64,000 nt of DNA, taken from assembly GCF_030272615.1 (NCBI RefSeq), contig NC_081410.1, positions 260,264,437 through 260,328,436 of the forward strand, in the 5' to 3' direction. The notes below the pieces were generated by a model. It was given only the letters and a program-made list of their open reading frames with translations. It was not told the origin of the DNA and searched no databases. This document shows positions 35,812-47,299 of the stretch, piece after piece. Numbering within the stretch: position 1 is the first letter of the stretch; each line of letters begins with the position of its first letter. The translations under genes were made by a program, and so were the position numbers. This stretch comes from Cryptomeria japonica (taxonomy: Eukaryota; Streptophyta; Pinopsida; Cupressales; Cupressaceae).

Positions 35812-37047
35812 TCAACTTCTGGCAGGGGAGGAAAAGGTTTCCTTGAAAACTCCCCCTAGGCCAGAGGCATTAAAATAATTCTCCGAGGAACTTCTAGTAT
35901 CGGATTCAAATGCAGATCCACTTCTTGCATTGTCATCACTCTTTTTCACCCAAGTCTTCTTCATTTGATTCCTGATCTCATCCACTTTTGCTTTTCCTTT
36001 ATCATCTGTCTGCACGCTTTTGTTCTTGTCTGTCGGACCCTTCATGTCCACATTCTTGCTTCTACAAAATTTTGCAATGTGACCGGATTTGTTGTAATTA
36101 TAGCACACAACATTTCTCTATCTAGGCCTGTAGTTTACTTGATTTCTCCTCGATCTGCACTAATTAGCAATATGACCAAACCTACCACATGCATAACATC
36201 TAACTTTCCTTCTATTGAAATAGTTATTTTTCATACTTTTGCATTCACTTGATCTATGACCATACTTATTGCAATTGAAACATTGACTAGAGAAAGATGG
36301 ACTAGATTTATGACCAATTTTATTGGAAACAAAATAGTAACCATTGTACTTTTGAGCATTAGGTTTCCTTACCAAAGACCTTTTGACTTTGCTCTTCCGA
36401 TGTTCTGACTTAGGATTGCTTTGAAGAGATCCAGAGCTTTCTCCTTTCTCATATCCAAGACCTTTCTTGTCATCTTCATTCTTCTAACTTTGCAGCAACA
36501 CATCAAATTTAGCTGAGCTAATCTTGAACTTTTCCTTGTACTCATTTGTAGTCACAAGTTCATCCCTAAGAACGACAATCTTCCTTTCAAGATCTTCCTC
36601 ATTGTTTTTGGATTGTTGCAGTTCATGATTTAGTTGATCATTCTCACAATTAAGTCTACATCATTCATCATATCTTTTTTGTAAGGACTAAGAAATATTC
36701 TCCTTGTTCTTCTTCCTTTCTTCAATCTCCTTTGTCAACCACATCACAATAGATTCCATCTCATTCTTCAAGGTTGCATTGTCTCTAGCAAGCTTCTCAC
36801 ATTCTTTTGTTTTCTCCTTCAAAGCTTGATTCAAGGAACCATCATCTATGCTTTGGATTTCCTTTTGCTTTAGTTGATCAACAAGTTCTTTTCTTTTTTC
36901 CCTGGACTTATTCAGTTGCTCCTTCAATGACTTAATGAAATTCTCAGCATCCTTAAGATTCCCTTTTAATTCTCAAACTTCAACTTTAGACTAATCAATA
37001 TCATCAAGTGCAATAAGAAGTTGATGTTAAAGACCACCATAATCCAT
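35812..37047 (-). pseudogene. Gag-like protein of AB with CCHC zinc knuckles
   Basis: From ATG 37047 (MDYGGL) the frame reads through several stops. First a coiled coil (KEQLNKSREKRKELVDQLKQ; LKEKTKECEKLARDNATLKNEM), then three CCHC knuckles: CFNCNKYGHRSSEC, CYACGRFGHIANxC and CYNYNKSGHIAKFC (the last has Tyr for the second Cys). A charged Ser-rich tail ends at 35812. The N-terminal UBN2 capsid-like domain of normal Copia gag is absent. Zinc knuckles would bind element RNA, consistent with a parasite that relies on packaging by a full Copia. Confidence 0.75.
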
Positions 37048-37074
37048 TGCAACCTTCCCGGATCCTCCTCAAGC

Positions 37075-37896
37075 TGTTAGAGGGGGGGTGAATCAGTGTT
37101 CTGCAAATTTTAATTTTATTAATCCATTCATTCAACACTTAACACATTGAGCCAAAAGAAAGATGCAAGAACACAAAGCAATCAACTACAACACCATAAC
37201 ACAAAGATTTCATACGTGGAAAACTCGGTTAAGGGAAAAACCATGATGGGGATGAGACCCACAAATGAGTATACTCAAATATAATGTTTTACAATGGAAT
37301 GCACATGCATTCAGGGACACTGCCTAGAGCTCATTGCTCAAAAACAAAGAAGGGCTACAACCCTAGGAAGACTCGCTATCTTAGAAATTAATTATTTAGC
37401 ATATCACTGAAGTACATGAACTAAATAATAGCATTTGCAAATAGATGATTATAGTTATGGTTAAGCACATTATACAAATTGTTCATACTCTACCTTATAT
37501 TGCTCTATTCCATTGTTATTCTCTAATCTAGAGCATAGATCTCTAATCTGCACACGTGCAACCACACACAATCGATCACCAACACCTTTTGCATTCACCA
37601 TACACACTAAAATGATCAAATACATCACATATATATATATGCAACAGGATATTAGATCATCCACATGTCGGCTTCAAGACCACTTAGCATATTATGAAAC
37701 GTGTACATACTGTCGACTAAATCTGAATTCAAAATACCAATGAAGACCAAAATAATTGTCCACACGCTACCACAATCTTCATAATAAATACCTGGACCAC
37801 AAAAATAATCACCAAAATCAATCCAAATAATCCGCATAAGGATTATCCACACAAGTTGATTGTCTTGCACTGATAAATTGAAAATTGATATACTGG
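37075..37896 (-). repeat. 5' LTR (B) of AB, inner part (rest at 49100-49387)
   Basis: It aligns with LTR A from TTAGAGGGGGGG to the point where element C starts; the remaining 288 bp continue after C. Following the LTR (minus strand), 'GCTTGAGGAGG' directly abuts CTAACA. The expected TGGTATCAGA of the tRNA-Met primer site is missing, with only its final GC possibly left. Confidence 0.85.
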
Positions 37897-38696
37897 TGTA
37901 TATGGTGAAAATGGATAAAACAATGTTGAAAGACTAAATGAATTCAACCACAAAACCCTAGCCTAGCAACAACAAAGATCCACCATAACATATGAAGATT
38001 ACCTAAGACAATGCAAATCAAATGAAATCACAAAGACTATACCATCACATGTCCAATAGGGTTTGAATCTCCATTCTTCCTATCTCCATTGATATTGCTT
38101 GATATATTTTCTCTCAGATTTTATGTGCACAAGAGCTCAACAAAGAACGAAATGTGGTTGCAAGTAGGATTGATTGCATATGCAAGTTTAAAAGCGTAGT
38201 GTAGTCAATTGATCAAGTAGTCAAGAGGGGTTGAATGCATAGTGAGGGTTTGATAATGAAGGAAGTATCCTCTTATATAGAAGACACTATATGAAATGGA
38301 GGGATAAGATTGAGAGGTGTAAAAGGAGGTCGTCTATGATTAGAGGGTAGGTAGAGAAAATAATAAAATAATGAAAGGGTAGGTAGTGTATGGATTAAGA
38401 GATGAATGACATGTGTCATGGGTAGAAAAGGCTAATGAATTAATTAAATAAATAAAGATTTATTTAATTAATAGAGGAAGTGGGATCAATTAAATAAATA
38501 AGATATTTATTTAATTTAGGAAAAGGATAATTTAAATAAATAAAAGTATTTATTTAAATGAGAAATAAGGCTAGAAGAGGATAAATGAATTAATTAAATA
38601 AATAAATATTTATTTAATTAATAGAAGAATTAGGCTAAAGTAATTAAATAAATAAAATATTTATTTAATTAGACATGACAATTTTAGGTGTCTACA
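37897..38696 (-). repeat. 3' LTR (C1) of element C
   Basis: It begins TGTATATGGTGAAAATGG and ends GGTGTCTACA on the plus strand. On the minus strand CTATATAAGAGG near 38275 is a good TATA box. A ladder of AT-rich palindromes lies at 38439-38671. Confidence 0.95.
38439..38671. repeat. Ladder of five AT-rich palindromes in the LTR U3 (also 48837-49069)
   Basis: Five successive inverted repeats built from AATTAAATAAATAA and its complement, each 28-35 bp, are separated by 15-30 bp of non-palindromic purine-rich DNA. All four LTR copies of this family (37897, 48295, 57056, 58460) keep the ladder. The G1 LTR has a related series at 24440-24730. Confidence 0.9.
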
Positions 38697-38956
38697 TTTT
38701 GCTCCTCTTTGAGACAATGCGACTTGTCGCGTTGTTTCAAAGAAGATAATATGAACTAATACAAAGTTGCCCCAAGATGGGAATGATATGCCCCCTCGAG
38801 AGATTGGATGAAAATGTCTGAAAAGATCCCAAACAATCTCTCGATAAGAAAGAAAGGCTAGAATGGACTGACTGGATAGAGTGACAGAGTCACGGGATAA
38901 TGAAGACTAACTCGGGAAATGAGGGCTAGGACTAGGGCTAGGGTAGTCTATAAATA
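38697..38956 (+). promoter_or_regulatory. Plus-strand promoter of the antisense PMD gene (TATA 38949-38956)
   Basis: CTATAAATAG lies 89 bp upstream of the PMD ATG at 39045, in the region just inside the 3' LTR of C. The corresponding site is present in the miniature copy (CTATAAGATAG at about 58085). The promoter is inferred from the motif and its position. Confidence 0.55.
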
Positions 38957-39044
38957 GACCACGAGGGGAAAACATCCTCATTGCCATCCACACATCCACG
39001 AGATCAGAGTGCAGAGCGAGATAGAGCAACAACAGCCAGCAGTG

Positions 39045-40120
39045 ATGGGATTGGTTCACATATTCAATCGTGTTCGTCGATATCAAAGGCCAGTAGAGGC
39101 AGGAGAGCCGGTAAGTACCGCAAAACCTCCTTGTACTTTGTTGTAATAAATGTTGTCATTAATGCATTTTAGTTAGGGAAATAAATGTGCTTTAGGATAA
39201 TGTCAAAAACATGTAGGTGTGTCTGCATCATGAATGTGCGTTTATGTCTTCTAGGTCAAATCGACAGTTCTGTGATGAACATACGATGTCGATTGGATAA
39301 ACTGCTAAGAGGATACACTCAAGCAGGTCCTCTAGGGAAGAGTAGGATAGATCGAGGCACTTTGTGATGAACAATGAGTACCAAGACATAGTACTTTTTG
39401 ATGAACAGGGAGTACTAAAATATGAGCAACACTTTGTGATGAACAGGGAGTGCAAAACACTTAGTACTTTGTGATGAACAGGGAGTACCACTAGGATAGA
39501 AGCAACACTTTGTGATGAACAGTGAGTGTCACTAGGATAGAGCGCCATATGATAGATATAAGCACTAAGATAATAAGCAACATTTTGTGATGAACAGTAA
39601 ATGCCACTTTGACTGACACAATTGATTTGCTTGACTGCAGGAGTATCTACCTATGCTGGAGTCACGAGAGAGATTCCCATCGACTCACAGGTTACGACCA
39701 AAGTTGACATTTGAGGACCGAGCTGCCATTGAGGTTATGGGTTTGCGATTCATTATGTATGTGCCTGAGTTTCAGGCGAACATGGGGTTGCTGACTGCGC
39801 TAGCTGAAAAATGGCACTTAGAGACTTGCACTTTTCATTTGCCGATGAGTGAGATGACAATCACCTTAGAGAATGTGATAGGAAACTGAGGATATCGATC
39901 GATGGGGAGTTAGTTCCTTACAATCGAGACGGAGACAGATGCACTGAGATGAATGTTCCAGGATCCGAGATTGGAGATGAGAGCTGGACGCGTGGCATGG
40001 GATACCATGACAGTGACAAAACTGGCACTACCAGCAGTGTTGGCAGGAGTTATCAGTGGGTTCCTCTGCCCAGATATGGTGACACGAGGCTTGGTTGTAG
40101 CCATATGTATTTTGACATCA
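39045..40120 (+). pseudogene. Plant mobile domain (PMD, MAIN-like) gene, two exons, frameshifted
   Basis: Exon 1 is 39045-39110 (22 codons, MGLVHIFNRVRRYQRPVEAG..) with donor CCG/GTAAGT. Exon 2 starts at 39641 after TTGACTGCAG and keeps phase 0. Exon 2 carries the PMD hallmark: 'GLRFIMYVPEFQANMGLLTALAEKW' then 'TCTFHLPMSEMTITLENV', where LP-x-GEMT-x-TLEDV is usual. After about 39876 the frame shifts; 'ISIDGELVPYNRDGDR' and later 'VTKLALPAVLAGVISGFLC' continue in other frames. The rest of the domain is missing. PMD proteins act in plant nuclear gene silencing and also occur as passengers in transposons. Here the gene runs opposite to gag of element C. Confidence 0.75.
39267..39604 (+). repeat. 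Interspersed 20-bp motif (CTTTGTGATGAACAGGGAGT) x 7 in the PMD intron
   Basis: Copies or variants start at about 39267, 39360, 39397, 39431, 39465, 39508 and 39584, within the 530-bp intron between exons 1 and 2. The core TGTGATGAACA is kept in six of the seven. Confidence 0.85.
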
Positions 40121-41754
40121 TTGTATCATGACACTTATGATTATATATATGAGATGATTCTTCTTTGTGGAAGCTATATGCATGTGTACCTATGTGATGT
40201 TTATGATATAGATGCAAATATGTATATGAGGAAATGCAATATTTTTGTTCTTTTTATGTTTTATATGTTATGCCAATGCAAATGTGAATGTATGAACTAC
40301 GGATGAATATGATAATGAAAATAACTATTTACATGATAAAAATGTAAAATGTACTAATATGTGTTATGTGCAGGATGTGATGCAATTGTGATACATATAT
40401 GTATGTATGAAATGTTAACATGTGATAATGCAGGTGCAGCTACATGAAATGCAAATGTTTTTGGCGTGTCATTATACTCAGTCGTGTGATAGCAGGTTAC
40501 ACGGACTCAAGAAGGATGATGGAGGTCAATTAAGAAATGGGGATGGAAGATATAAGATATGAAAGTGAAAGAGCTTCTTGTGCTTTATCATCATTGAGCT
40601 TTATTATGGCGAGTAGGTTATGACAATCAAGGCATATGTTCGACCCAGAAAGTCATTGTACCTGTTTGCATGGAGATAAGACAGTCTCAAACAAGGAATG
40701 CCCCAGTTCATACTAGACTCACACTGTCCTCATATCCTTGGACAAGTCATAGCATTACTAAGAGACAATCCACAAACAACAAAAGAAAAATAGGTGACGA
40801 TACCCCATCCTCGCCTTTCTAGTCAAAGACATCCTAGAGATAGAATCTCTAGTCAGAGACATCCTGGAAAAGCTAAAAGACATGTCACCAAAAAGATAAA
40901 ATCAAAAGAAAACCAAGACTCAACACCAACATCCATTGTAGTCCTCAATTTTAGTGTCTCTTGTCACTTGTATAAGTCTTATTTGATTGTGGTCACAATG
41001 TTTACTTTCACAAAAAGGATAGATCGCACTGAACCATAATGTTGTCTAAGTCTGTTGAAAGATTTGATTTGTTGAAGCCTAATGTTGCTGCTGTGTCTCA
41101 TCTGGAACTGATTGAATCCATGAAACTGATACTTTATTGTGGAGAAGATGAAACTTTATTGCGGATTGGCGATGCAAGTGTTTCTTTATTGCGGATTGTG
41201 CGCGGATAGACTGAAGAAAAGTGGAAGAAAATGTACTCCTCGAAACATGTGATGCTCTCAGTTCCACACCCATCACTAGACGTAGGATTTGCCTTAGCCA
41301 CAGATAGGAGCTGATTTATTATGGATGGAAAGGGGTGAAAAGGAATGTTTATTATGAATGGTGAGCCAATCTTGGGTAGATCAATAACAAGCCATGATGG
41401 GAATGGGTAAGTTTATTATGAATGAATAGGTTGTGAGTGTGTGCAAAGTGAAAGGATGCAGGTGAATCCTGAAGGAGGGAGGAGCAATGTCTCTACGCAT
41501 GGCGCTGGTGACCCAGTTTTCACCATGGTACTTGCCCAGGGCGCCACCAAAGTAGTTTTCACCATTGGACGAAATGTTTTTCTGTTTATTTTATTTTTAT
41601 TTTTTTTATTTTTTGTTTTTACAAGGCGCCTGTTTGCCAGGTTTTCACCAAGTAACGATTTTTATGTTTTTATGATTTTTTTGTATTTTTAAAATTTTTG
41701 AATTTCGTTTTTTTTTTTTGTATTTTTTAATTAGGATACTCTGAAGAGCTATGT
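40121..41754. other. Element C interior without recognisable gene
   Basis: This stretch between the broken PMD exon and the integrase end holds no convincing ORF. A T-rich simple region occurs at 41575-41735. It may contain the 3' part of the PMD transcript. Confidence 0.5.
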
Positions 41755-42522
41755 GTAAAACCTGTGAAGGTGCATGTTGTTGATAGGATCCTCTAAATGT
41801 TCACCCTTTGTGGTTGAGAGCTGATATGCCCCAGATCCATATGCTGTTGTAATGATGTAAGGACCAAGCCAGTTTGGTTCGAACTTGCCCTTCTTCTCTT
41901 TCTCTTGCTAATTTTTGGGGTTTTCTCTGAGAACTAAGTCACCCACCTCAAATGTACGAGGCTTTACCTTTTGATTGTAGCTGCATTGTTCCTTGACTGA
42001 ATGATGTGTAGCTTGAGTGACTGTCTTCCTTGATGAAGGAACTGAGATAGAATTACTAGTGTGTGGACTACACAGGCCCGTATGCGTGTCACCTGAAGAA
42101 GTTTGGGCATCCTTGACAACAAAGTCCTTCAAGGAAGCTCCATTAAAGGTCCATGATGTATAGCCAGAAGGGAAAGGATGTGCGGAACAAGTGGATGAGT
42201 GATGAAGGCTTATGATTGCGAAAAGAAGTGAAAGTAGGATAGCATGATGTAGACTTAGGATCAACAAGTATGCTTTTTGACTTGAAATTTTAGAACTTTT
42301 GCCCCCAGTTATTTTGATATCAGGGGAGATCAACTCTTGTTCTTTCTCGTTCATAGGATTTTTATCCTTGACTTTGATTTTTGCAGAGTCCAATAGCTTT
42401 TGATGTTGATTTGGACTAAAGGAATTTTCTTTATTTTTTACTTTTAGATTTTTCTTTTCAAATCTTGATTTGTGATCCCCAATGAGTAAGGGCTTTTGTG
42501 ATTCTTGTTGATCCAATATCAA
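41755..42522 (-). pseudogene. Element C: spacer fused to integrase C-terminal end
   Basis: The C-terminal part reads 'QKVKPRTFEVGDLVLRENPKN' and, after a frameshift, 'KFEPNWLGPYIITTAYGSGAYQL..HLHR', the typical end of Tat/gypsy integrase. The part before it (42522 to about 42060) is charged linker plus a hydrophobic stretch (YLLILSLHHAILLSLLFAII, about 42270-42205) that could span a membrane by composition. I take it to be noncoding sequence read through a deletion rather than an envelope protein. The whole of RT, RNase H and the integrase catalytic domain is missing between protease and this end. Confidence 0.7.
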
Positions 42523-45500
42523 GAGGTGCTTGCACCACTAGAGGAGATTTGCATTCAGACTTAGTAGCCACAACACTAGGTGGTTCACACCCAATTCCTT
42601 GGCATTGCAAATTTTTTGTAGACTGTTCCTGTCGACTGAATGCCTTAGGAGATAGTGGGAGTTGATCAACATGAAAGATATACTCACCACATCCTAGATC
42701 TTTAATCTTGAATTTTTCTTTGAGCTCTGCTTGCTTTGATGTAGAAGGTTTCAAGGATTATGGATCCACATATGTTGATGAAGGAATAGCTTCTCGATTG
42801 ACTGGGATTGTTATTTTTGATCGAGGTTGCAGATTGTTGCAATATATGAATGGATTTGGATCCGCTTTGACGATCACTTCAACTCCATTGTGTGGAAACT
42901 TAATACATCGATGATATGTAGATGGTACTGTGCTCATCTCATGAATCCATGGACGTCCTAGCAATATGTTGTATGCGAGATCTAAATCAAGGACTTGACA
43001 AACCACATCCTTTGTAACTGGTCCAACTTCGAGAGGCAAGGTGACTGTGCCTTTAGATGAACGCTCTTCATCATCATATGCCTTGATGGTAATTTTGTTT
43101 GTAGAGTTCACAGCTTTATCAGAATATCCCAATTGTTTAATAGTGCTCAATGTACAAATGTTTAGACCTGCTCCTCCATCTATTAGGACTCGTTTTATTC
43201 GATGTTTTTTTGTATGAAGGTTTCAATGTGTAATGGTGCATTACGTGGCTGACTTACGGAGATGTCATCGGCTTCTGTGAATGTAAGGGAGTGTAGAATG
43301 GAAAGGTATCCCACCATGGCTTGAAACTGGTCCATGTTCAAATCAGTAGGGACGGAAGTGTCTCTCAAAGTTTTGTCAAGAATGGCTTTATGTGCAGGAG
43401 ATATGCGTAAAAGCTCAAGGATGGAGATGAGTGCGGGTGTCTTCCCTAACTGTTCTACAAGATCGTACTCAGGCTTGGTTGATGAGGAAGTGGTGTTTTT
43501 AGCTAGAACACCTTGCAAAGTGAATTTACCTCAACGAGTTGTAACATGACATTCAGAGGTAGGTTCGGAAGAAGATCCAATTCCTTTCAGAATGATCTTG
43601 GGTCTCTGGGTAGAATTCTCAGGGGTTTTGTCCTTGATGATAATAGTAGAGACATAATTATCCATTGAAATGTGATTGATAGTTGAATCATAGTTATAGG
43701 ATGCTCTTGTATAGTTGGTTTGGTCATGTGTGGCTTTAGCTTTTCCCTTGTCATGTTTTGGGAATGGTTCCTTAAACATCTCATGTTATTGATTGGATGA
43801 GTGTCCTTCAATCTCAATGTCACCTTTATCAATGAGATCTTGTATGATGTTCTTTAGTCGATGACAATTTCCTATTTTATGACCCTTGCTCTTGTGAAAT
43901 TCGCAATACTCATCATTCCACCAATTTGGTTTGACCTTTGGTTCATATGGAGGAAAATCTAGAACTGTGATTACTTTGTTTGCCACTAGCTTCTTGAAAA
44001 CTGACTCAAGTGGTTCTCCCAATGGGGTGTACTTCCTTTGTGATCTAGAAGTTGTTTGAGTATTCACTTGATTGTTTGTAGAGCTTGATCCCGAAAAAAT
44101 GATTTTGGGTCGCATTGTATTGGCATCAACAACACCATCATTGACTGTGTTCTTGTTTTTATTCCAAAATCTTGGCTTATCTTTTCCTTTAAAGTCATCT
44201 TTCTTTTCCTTGAATATCTTAATGACTCCTTGTTCAATTAGGACCTTTTCTGTCGCTAAGCCTTTTTCAATGACATCCTTGAAGGTGGACAAACAAGCTT
44301 TCCTTAGATCATAGCCAATGTCTTTGTTAACATTCTGGGTGAACATTTCTACCATTTGTTTTTGTGGAATTTCATAAGAGCATTTGCTGGCTAGATTTCT
44401 CCATCTTTGTAAAAATGATGAAAAAGACTCTCCATCCCTTTGCTTGGTGTTGCACAAAGTAGTGACTAATATGTCTGTCTCTATGTTGTAGGAGAAATGT
44501 TGAATAAATGCCTCTGCTAAGTCACCCCATGACTTAATACCAGGTGGAAGTTGGGAGAACCATTCCATAGCTTGATCACCTAGGCTTTGTGGGAATAATC
44601 TCATCAAATATGTCTCTTCTGAAGCTACCTTAATGCAAGTTGTGAAAAACTTTCTTATGTGTGCCTTAGGATCCCCTTTTCCTCTATACTTATCAAACTT
44701 AGGTGTCACAAAGTGTGTAGGAAAAGGAGGCATTGGAATGCTCTTGTCAAATTGATAAGGACATATGTCTCTCATTGTGTATGTTAGCTTCGGTGTATTT
44801 TTGTCCTCCATTTTCTTTTGTAAGTCCCTGATTTGTTGCTCCAAATTGTTCTTCGATGGAGACCAACTTCTTGGACCATACCCCACGCTTGAGGTACCAA
44901 TTGGAGGAGGAGCATGTTGCATATATGGATGGTATTGATCGTACACATGTTCATATGGAGGAGGTCTATAATGATGCTGCGTATATGGACCACTTAGTAT
45001 AGAGTCATGGTGAGGAATGGAATATCTGCTTTGTCCATGTATACCATACTCTACAGGCATGTCATGTTCTAATGTGTTGCCCCCAAATTTGATGCGGGGT
45101 TTCCTTGTGTCCAAATTTTGAGCATGCCTTTCGATATCCAATTGCTTTGGTGGTTGATCCTTAGCATTGGTATGTGATTGAGCATATTTTTCTGCATAAG
45201 ACTTCCATAATGGTCTGCGAAGGTGAGTATCATATGCTTGACCATGTGTGTAAGGGACCTCTGGATTTTTAAACAAAGATGATGGTGATTTAGGGTCCAT
45301 ATGTGGTCCTCTATTGCCTCCACTATTAGGCCTCCTGTGATCCATGTTGGAGTGAGATTGTTGCAAAGGTCAATTTTCCATTATTTGAGACATGTCAAAA
45401 TCATGAGGGATCTTGGTTCCACTTTGTGCCATCACTTGTAGAAAGTATTGTCTATCTCTCCTCATTATTTCCTTAACCAATCGATTGAAATGGGGATTCA

Positions 45501-45747
45501 TAATGGTGTCTTCCACTTTTGCTGAATGTATTGAAATGTTGTCCATATTGTCATTGTGTGTATCGTTGTTGTTTGTAGTGTCCATGTTCTCAACATTTGG
45601 AATGTTTCTATAGGCATCCATGTCAGGTAATGTAGTATGATCCGAATTGAAAAAGATATCATTGTCATACTCATAAGAACTCATGTTTGCGGACTCTTGA
45701 GCCTCTTTAGTTTCTCTCCTAGATTTTTGGGAATGAGTTTCAACCAT
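42458..45747 (-). pseudogene. Element C gag and protease
   Basis: One frame from ATG 45747 runs to about 43195 with single stops (TGA 45372-45370, TAA at 43786, TGA at about 43531), then a shift and the protease. Gag: Pro/His/Tyr-rich N-terminus, capsid core ('PMPPFPTHFVTPKFDKYRGKG', 'LFPQSLGDQAMEWFSQLP', 'FIQHFSYNI', 'FLQRWRNLASKC') and a zinc-finger-like 'EYCEFHKSKGHKIGNCHRLK'. The protease active site reads VLIDGGAGLNICTL: DGG instead of the retroviral DTG, as in Tat elements ('VLVDGGSSADIL'). It is followed by 'LDLAYNILLGRPWIH'. The best-preserved gag frame, 45366-43786, spans 526 codons without a break. Confidence 0.9.
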
Positions 45748-47299
45748 GAACTAGGTATTGACCAAGATGTGCGAGACTAGATGAAGATGGAAAGAGTATG
45801 GAAGACCAAGAGTTGGATGGAATGTAAATGAATCTAAGGTTTACTTGCAATGTCCAAAGTGTAAGACCAAGTATGTATGTAGTAGAGTAGGTGTGGCTTC
45901 CAAAGAGAAAATAGTTTCTCTTGATGAGGTAAGTTGACCTTGACTCTAAGTAAGACCAAATGAGAACCAAAGGTGATAGACCTTGATGAGGGACCACTTA
46001 GCAAAATGTTGTTGTATGTAGTGTGTTGACAAAGTATGATGAGGACAAGCAAGTGACCTTTTGACTCAAGTTTAGACAAATGTGAATGTAATGTAAGGTG
46101 TAAAGCAATGATGGACTTTGTGAGACCCAAAGATAGGTTGAATGCTAGATGAAAACCTGAAGAGATAGCTTAGGAAGCTCAAGAATTCTGAAACTGATTG
46201 CTCTTATTTGTTGGACTGTAAATTTTTCCAATTTGTGAAGTTGTTTGTTGTGACCAAATCTGAATGTTTGACTGTTTTTCGTGACAAGAGGACACAATGT
46301 TGATGAAGACTCAATGTTTGCAAGTGTTTAGACTCCAAAATGACTCAAAGACAAGTGTGTTGTTTGATGTAAGAATGTTTTGCATACACTTGAAGACACA
46401 ATGTTTTAATGTTTGGTCTTGAATGTTTGATTGTTCAAAATAAGTCAAGCACAATTCTTATGGCTGGCCAAGACAATAGTTGTTGATCCCACATGGAATT
46501 TCCCTCGAGGCTGCGCTATTCAGAGCGGATACTTAGATGCTTGACCCCACTGGCTCCACCCTCGGCACTCACTTCTTGAGGCAGCCAAGCATCAGTCCCC
46601 ACGAAAACTCCCTGTGGTGAACTTTGTATCTCTACTAAGAACCGTATGTGTGTGGGCCGCTACCAGAGGTCCGACCTCCTGCCCCAACAACTAGAAAGAT
46701 TTTGGCTTCTAAAACAAAAAGGTGCTAGTAAGGGCATATGCTCGTGTGGCCATACATGCGACACTTTTAGCTCTGTAAATACAAAAGGCTCCCAGCCGGT
46801 AGGGGTTATGCCCTACAAATGATCAAATAAATTTGATCAAATGGGTTTATGGGGAGACATAGTGTCGGTATGAACTAATCAGCACACGTTATCCATAGTT
46901 TTCACCATGAATACAGTTGTTTATAGTGGTTTGGAAGAAGATGGCTTTTCTTTTGCTACCACTTGGGTCGTTCTCTCCTCACTAGTAGTCCTAATGACCA
47001 CACGGGGAGACAGGCCCTCTAAAGATGAAATAAAGAGCCTATTGCTCAAGACACAAAAGACAATGGTTCAATTTTAGTGCACCAATTGAAGTGTTTGCTA
47101 GTCTATGAGAACAAGGCACACAATAAAGATCAAAAACCCTTGCCAAGGTCCTGCAACAAATATTTGTTAGTAGTTTGGATTGTTTCAAATGATCACCCCT
47201 TCTTGCAAGCACACAAGTTAGGTAAATTTTAGATCCAAAAGACTTTGTGAAATAGGGGCCTTCAACAATGCATTTTGTTGACCAATTCAAAGATCTGAT
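45748..47299 (-). other. Element C leader, including a GC-rich block
   Basis: No gene is seen. 46490-46830 is conspicuously GC-rich and free of AT tracts compared with everything around it, which suggests a structured RNA (packaging or translation) region. This is inference from composition only. Confidence 0.4.

Noticed and set aside
42205-42270. Hydrophobic segment suggesting an envelope-like gene in element C
   Set aside because: It lies in a deletion-joined spacer without signal peptide, cysteine pattern or cleavage site; one hydrophobic stretch is not enough.
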